In this document: positions 60,118 through 64,000 of the stretch, piece by piece
How positions within the stretch are numbered: position 1 is the stretch's first letter
How the letters are laid out: the number at the start of each line of letters is the position of its first letter
Origin: Bradyrhizobium sp. 199
Lineage (GTDB): Bacteria > Pseudomonadota > Alphaproteobacteria > Rhizobiales > Xanthobacteraceae
NCBI RefSeq assembly: GCF_023073355.1
Contig: NZ_JADPJI010000008.1
Location: forward strand, 682,001-746,000
DNA: 64,000 nt
Reading direction: 5' to 3'
Program-made: the position numbers and the translations under genes
The notes under the pieces: generated by a model
Told to the model about the DNA's origin: nothing
The model's input: the letters and a program-made list of their open reading frames with translations, nothing else
The model's database searches: none

Positions 60118-61065
60118 TTAGTTTTGCGGCCTACACAAATAGGCCTCGTAGGCTATCTTCAGGCCAATCGCGAGCGGCGTTCGCGCGGACCAACCCGTTT
60201 GCGCCAAACGACTGACGTCGAGGATCTTGCGCGGCGTCCCATCCGGGCGTGAGGTATCGAACGTGATCCCGCCGCGATAGCCAACGATGTCTGCTACAAC
60301 ACGCGCAAACTCAGCAATACTGATGTCCTTGCCGGTCCCGATATTGATCAAGTCCGAGCTCGAATAAGTCTTCATCAAATGGACGCAGGCATCGGCCATG
60401 TCGTCAACATAAAGAAACTCTCGGCGCGGCGCCCCGGTGCCCCAGACCGCGACGCTGGGTGCACTCAAGACCTTCGCCTCATGGAAGCGGCGAATCAGGG
60501 CCGCAACGACGTGGCTATATTCATGGTGATAGTTATCGCCGGGACCATAGAGATTGGTCGGCATCACGCTAATGAAATCGGCGCCGTACTGGCTGCGATA
60601 GGCCTCGGCCATTTTGATGCCAGCTATCTTTGCAATCGCGTAAGGCTCGTTGGTCGGCTCCAGTGGGCCGGTGAGCACTGAGTCCTCGCGGAGCGGCTGC
60701 GCCGCCAACCTCGGATAGATGCAGGACGAGCCGAGAAACATCAACTTCTCGGCTCTGTTTAGATGGGCCGCATGGATGATGTTCGCGGCGATTGCCATGT
60801 TGTCGTAGATGAATTCTGCGCGCAGCGTATCGTTGGCAACAATGCCCCCGACCTTGGCGGCAGCGAGAAATATGACCTGCGGTCGCGCCTTCGCGAACCA
60901 ATCGAATACAGCGGCCTGGTTGCGGAGGTCAACCTCGCCCCGGTCCACAGCAAGAAGCTCAACATCCTCTCGCGCCAGCCGTCGCACGAGTGCGCTGCCG
61001 ACCATACCACGATGGCCGGCGACGTAGACGCTCTTGCCTTTGAGTTCAAAGCTTACGTTTGCCAC
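60118..61065 (-). CDS. fcl: GDP-L-fucose synthase (GDP-4-keto-6-deoxymannose epimerase/reductase)
   Basis: A 315-residue short-chain dehydrogenase, the second step to GDP-L-fucose. VYVAGHRGMVGSALVRRL is the NADP loop, FLGSSCIYPR and YAIAKIAG supply the Ser and Tyr-x3-Lys catalytic residues, and PTNLYGPGDNYH and EFLYVDDMADAC are family hallmarks. It overlaps the end of gmd by 20 bases. Fucose or a fucose derivative in the lipopolysaccharide is the likely end use. Confidence 0.94.
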   Translation of the reverse strand: MANVSFELKGKSVYVAGHRGMVGSALVRRLAREDVELLAVDRGEVDLRNQAAVFDWFAKARPQVIFLAAAKVGGIVANDTLRAEFIYDNMAIAANIIHAAHLNRAEKLMFLGSSCIYPRLAAQPLREDSVLTGPLEPTNEPYAIAKIAGIKMAEAYRSQYGADFISVMPTNLYGPGDNYHHEYSHVVAALIRRFHEAKVLSAPSVAVWGTGAPRREFLYVDDMADACVHLMKTYSSSDLINIGTGKDISIAEFARVVADIVGYRGGITFDTSRPDGTPRKILDVSRLAQTGWSARTPLAIGLKIAYEAYLCRPQN

Positions 61066-62116
61066 TGCCCACGTCCCGCTTCGCCTCGGCCAGATCGCTC
61101 GCCACCATTTCCTCTACGAGCTGGGAGAAGGTCCGCCTCGGCCTCCAGCCGAGCTTCTCGCGCGCCTTGCTGGCGTCGCCGACGAGAAGATCGACCTCGG
61201 TGGGCCGAAAGTAAGTTGGATCAATCCGCACCACGGTCTTGCCGCTCGTCACACAAATGCCGGTTTCGTCAACACCCCGGCCATGCCATTCAATCCGACG
61301 TCCGACCTGCGCGAAGGCGAGCTCGACCATCTCCCGCACCGAGCGCATCTCGCCAGTGGCGAGCACGAAATCGTCGGGCGTGTCGGCCTGGAGAACCATA
61401 TGCATGCCCTCGACGTAGTCCTTCGCATGCCCCCAATCGCGCTTCGCCTCCAGGTTGCCAAGATAGAGTGTGTCCTCCAGCCCGACTTCCATGCGAGCAA
61501 CGCCGCGGGTGATCTTGCGCGTAACAAACGTCTCACCGCGGATTGGGCTCTCATGATTGAACAAGATACCGTTGCTTGCAAACATACCATAGGCTTCGCG
61601 GTAATTCACCGTGATCCAGTACCCATAGAGCTTGGCAACTCCATAAGGAGAGCGCGGATAGAAAGGCGTAGTCTCCTTCTGCGGAATCTCCTGCACGAGG
61701 CCATAGAGCTCGGAGGTCGAGGCTTGGTAGAACCGAGTCTCCTTCTCCATGCCCAGGATACGGATCGCCTCCAGAAGCCGCAGCACACCGATCGCATCGG
61801 CATTGGCAGTGTATTCTGGGCTTTCGAAGCTAACAGCGACGTGGCTTTGCGCGGCGAGGTTGTAGATCTCGGTCGGCCGGATCTGCTGCACCAAGCGGAT
61901 TAGGTTTGTCGAATCTGTCATGTCACCATAGTGCATCAAGAAAGGCACGTTGCCGACATGCGGGTCCCGATACAGATGATCGACTCGCGCAGTGTTAAAT
62001 GACGACGACCGCCGCTTGATGCCGTGAACGATGTAGCCCAGCGACAGAAGATATTCGGCGAGATAGGCGCCATCCTGGCCGGTCACACCGGTGATTAAAG
62101 CGGTTGGCTTACTCAT
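61046..62116 (-). CDS. gmd: GDP-mannose 4,6-dehydratase
   Basis: A 356-residue dehydratase that makes GDP-4-keto-6-deoxymannose. ITGVTGQDGAYLAEYLLSLGY is the NADP-binding start, FYQASTSELYG and YGVAKLYGYWITVNYREAYG hold the catalytic Thr/Ser, Tyr and Lys, and FNHESPIRGETFVTRKITR is the GDP-mannose site. Length is as expected. It is the first gene of the two-gene unit with fcl. Confidence 0.95.
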   Translation of the reverse strand: MSKPTALITGVTGQDGAYLAEYLLSLGYIVHGIKRRSSSFNTARVDHLYRDPHVGNVPFLMHYGDMTDSTNLIRLVQQIRPTEIYNLAAQSHVAVSFESPEYTANADAIGVLRLLEAIRILGMEKETRFYQASTSELYGLVQEIPQKETTPFYPRSPYGVAKLYGYWITVNYREAYGMFASNGILFNHESPIRGETFVTRKITRGVARMEVGLEDTLYLGNLEAKRDWGHAKDYVEGMHMVLQADTPDDFVLATGEMRSVREMVELAFAQVGRRIEWHGRGVDETGICVTSGKTVVRIDPTYFRPTEVDLLVGDASKAREKLGWRPRRTFSQLVEEMVASDLAEAKRDVGSGKRKL

Positions 62117-62453
62117 AGACTACCCAAGTTTATGGGAAAGTACTGAATCATCACGCTTGCATGCGCGAAATCACTGAATCGAACTTCTCTTCGAAGCATC
62201 GCAGATCGAGCTGCAATAGGTCACCGCATAATCGCGGCTAGTCAACCCGCGATATTATGGTACGACGGGAAGGCCGCTTAGATCGAAAGCGCAATCGCGC
62301 ACGTCGGTTTCGATGACTTAAGTGTTGGCCAAGCTGCGCAGTAGATACGCCACACAGCACATCAGCCGCTCACGCCGGGCTATGCCCGTCACATACGTGA
62401 AGGGTTCACGAGGCCAACAGGTTAAGCACGATCGCGAGTGTGTAAGCTGCCTG
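62117..62453. other. intergenic region upstream of gmd
   Basis: About 340 bases; no gene or clear hairpin seen. It should contain the gmd promoter on the minus strand. Confidence 0.35.
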
Positions 62454-62726
62454 TCAATACGCGCGACGCAGCACGGGACCAACTGGTGCGCATACGCGGT
62501 CCATATACCAACCATAAGGCGTCTCGACCCGCACCAAGGGACAACGGCGCACCGGCACATAGCGGTATGGGTATGGCTGCGCCCAAAACGTAATAGGCGT
62601 CACTTGGCTCTGACCCGTGAGCAGGGCCGCCGGTGCCGGCATCTGCACCGCGGCGTTAGCTCCGTTCGCTGCGCATAGGGTAACCGTGACGGCGAAAAGG
62701 CCTGCTCGCATTAACGTCGAAAACAT
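62454..62726 (-). CDS. small exported hypothetical protein
   Basis: A 90-residue protein with a Sec signal (AGLFAVTVTLCAANGANAAV, cleavage after NAA). The mature part contains TFWAQPYPYRYVPVRR, two cysteines (RRCPLV, RVCAPV) that could form a disulfide, and PYGWYMDR. Many short YPY/PYGW-type exported proteins occur in this genus. The start could be four codons later at MRAGLF. Unknown role. Confidence 0.6.
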   Translation of the reverse strand: MFSTLMRAGLFAVTVTLCAANGANAAVQMPAPAALLTGQSQVTPITFWAQPYPYRYVPVRRCPLVRVETPYGWYMDRVCAPVGPVLRRAY

Positions 62727-62926
62727 CCCGAAAGCTCCTCGCGCCTGCGCGATCCAATCCCCATCGCGCTCGCCACATTCCAGTCAACGGAAGCGCCTTG
62801 GGTGAGCCGCGCGGCTAGCCCAAATAGTTGACGGAATTTACCAACGCCGCCGGCAGAAAAGCAACCGCTGCCAGGCGGCCGAGAGCTTTTTGGGTCGATA
62901 TGGCGCGCAGGTGTGGCTTCTTGGTC

Positions 62927-64000
62927 CTACTTGTCCTCATTCCCGGCCCCCGGAGCAGCGAGGTCGGGTGAACGGCGGTACACATCCCGAAGAAACTGGT
63001 AGTTGACCGCCTGAGCCAGCGGTACGTCCTCTTCACCCAGCTTGGCGAAGAGCAAAATATCCCGAAGCGTCCGCCACCGGCTTTCGTCGTAGTCCCCGAT
63101 ACGGCCGCCGGTCGGTAGCACGAGCGAGCGCTGCTGCTGCAGCTCGAATATAAGCCGTTGGGGGTTCAACCTGGCCTGACCGCTGCCGGCGAGAACGGGC
63201 ACGCTCCTTGCATAGTCCGCATAGGCAAATTGCCACCCTCGAATGAGACCCCGAAGAACATCGGCGATCACGGACGGTTGGTCATGAACGAGATCATTGC
63301 TGGCGAAATAGACCATGCCGGGGACATGGATACCGTAGTCCTGCGGCTTAATGACGTTCAGCTTCACGAAGGTCGGGCTGGAGGGATCGGGCTGCTCATC
63401 GATCGCGGCGATGATCGCATCCACCTCCCCAGCCCTCAGAGCCTCGAATCTGTCGCGGTCTGGGACCTTGGTGATCTGGCTTCGGGGAAGCCCGAGCTGC
63501 GCCATCATGGCATCGAAAACGACTTCTCCCTCACTCGCTCTGCGATACCCGACCCGCTTCCCGACCAGGTCGACCGGACGCCGCAATCCCGAGCTTTCGA
63601 GTATGAAGATCGCGACCGAGGTATCGAGAAAGCTGGCCGCGAAGGCAGTGACGGGGACGCCGCGCCAGCTCGCCAGCAGGAACTTCTGGCCGCTCGTCAC
63701 GCCGATGGCATGTTGGCGTGCGATCGTCTGTACGAAGTCAGGGTCGGGTTGAGCCGCCAACTCAATGAGGGAGGAGAAATATCCCTGCTTCGATGCAGAG
63801 AGTTCGCCAGCGAACCGTGCGCCATGTGGCCCGTCCAGGAGGAGCTTGACCGCCACGCTTTTGGAGGCTGTTGGCGCTCGTACAGGAGCCGCGTCAGGGC
63901 GAATAAGGAGAAGCACAATGCCTGCCAATGCAACAGCAGCAAGGCTAATGGCGAGGTAACGCTTCGCTCTCGGCCGGGCCTGCCGCCGGGACCGGGCTCT
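62927..64000 (-). CDS. NMT1/THI5- or SsuA-like solute-binding protein, 5' part outside the window
   Basis: At least 357 codons, open to the right edge, so the true start is not seen. At that end a basic stretch leads to a membrane or signal segment (YLAISLAAVALAGIVLLLIR). The body follows the periplasmic-binding pattern of nitrate/sulfonate/thiamine-precursor proteins: KQGYFSSLIELAAQPDPDF, VGKRVGYRRASEGEVVFDAMM, RAGEVDAIIAAIDEQPD and a late DVLRGLIRGWQFAYADY. Without transport partners in view the ligand is unknown; it could also be the sensor half of a larger protein. Confidence 0.72.
   Translation of the reverse strand, partial: RARSRRQARPRAKRYLAISLAAVALAGIVLLLIRPDAAPVRAPTASKSVAVKLLLDGPHGARFAGELSASKQGYFSSLIELAAQPDPDFVQTIARQHAIGVTSGQKFLLASWRGVPVTAFAASFLDTSVAIFILESSGLRRPVDLVGKRVGYRRASEGEVVFDAMMAQLGLPRSQITKVPDRDRFEALRAGEVDAIIAAIDEQPDPSSPTFVKLNVIKPQDYGIHVPGMVYFASNDLVHDQPSVIADVLRGLIRGWQFAYADYARSVPVLAGSGQARLNPQRLIFELQQQRSLVLPTGGRIGDYDESRWRTLRDILLFAKLGEEDVPLAQAVNYQFLRDVYRRSPDLAAPGAGNEDK

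Overview
The window looks like a GC-rich alphaproteobacterial chromosome, most likely Bradyrhizobium or a close relative. I infer this from codon use, from the dispersed GTCATGCC...GGCATGAC intergenic repeat, and from the make-up of the polysaccharide locus. No rRNA, tRNA, CRISPR array, integrase or transposase was recognised.

Region 1 (1-12.6 kb) is ordinary metabolism. It holds a partial hemC, a GMC-type FAD oxidoreductase, and a TetR regulator divergent from a SnoaL-like protein with a clear operator/promoter between them. A three-gene aromatic oxygenase unit follows (Rieske oxygenase, GntR/FCD regulator, PDR-type reductase). Then come phosphoglucomutase, an exported alpha/beta hydrolase, a lytic transglycosylase with an apparent frameshift, an acyltransferase and an MBL-fold hydrolase.

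Region 2 (12.6-42.5 kb) is a large exopolysaccharide/surface-polysaccharide locus. It encodes the priming phosphoglycosyltransferase, a Wzc-like chain-length/tyrosine-kinase protein, four glycosyltransferases, two Wzx-type flippases, and a multi-spanning polymerase/ligase candidate. Four acyltransferase-3 proteins lie inside it and a fifth just before. A pyruvyltransferase and two related glycoside-hydrolase domains complete it. One hydrolase is Sec-exported. The other is the head of a 1302-residue protein with exact 498-bp tandem repeats and a type I secretion-like tail. The likely logic is priming, assembly, acetyl/pyruvyl decoration, flipping, polymerisation under Wzc control, and extracellular trimming.

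Region 3 (42.5-58.5 kb) is an accessory island with many broken genes. It has RTX and type I secretion remnants scrambled together, a DNA-methylase remnant, and an 815-residue pyruvyltransferase / phytanoyl-CoA-dioxygenase-like fusion. It also has a DUF5681 protein, a divergent uracil-DNA-glycosylase-like protein, a ParB-methyltransferase, a divergent XRE regulator / PD-(D/E)XK-like nuclease pair with palindromic operators, and a phage-type recombination module (YqaJ exonuclease plus ERF-HNH fusion).

Region 4 (58.6-64 kb) returns to sugar-nucleotide synthesis (UDP-glucose dehydrogenase, GDP-fucose synthase, GDP-mannose dehydratase), then a small exported protein and a partial solute-binding protein running off the end. 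The best candidates for something undescribed are the pyruvyltransferase-dioxygenase fusion, the repeat-bearing secreted hydrolase, and the XRE/nuclease pair.
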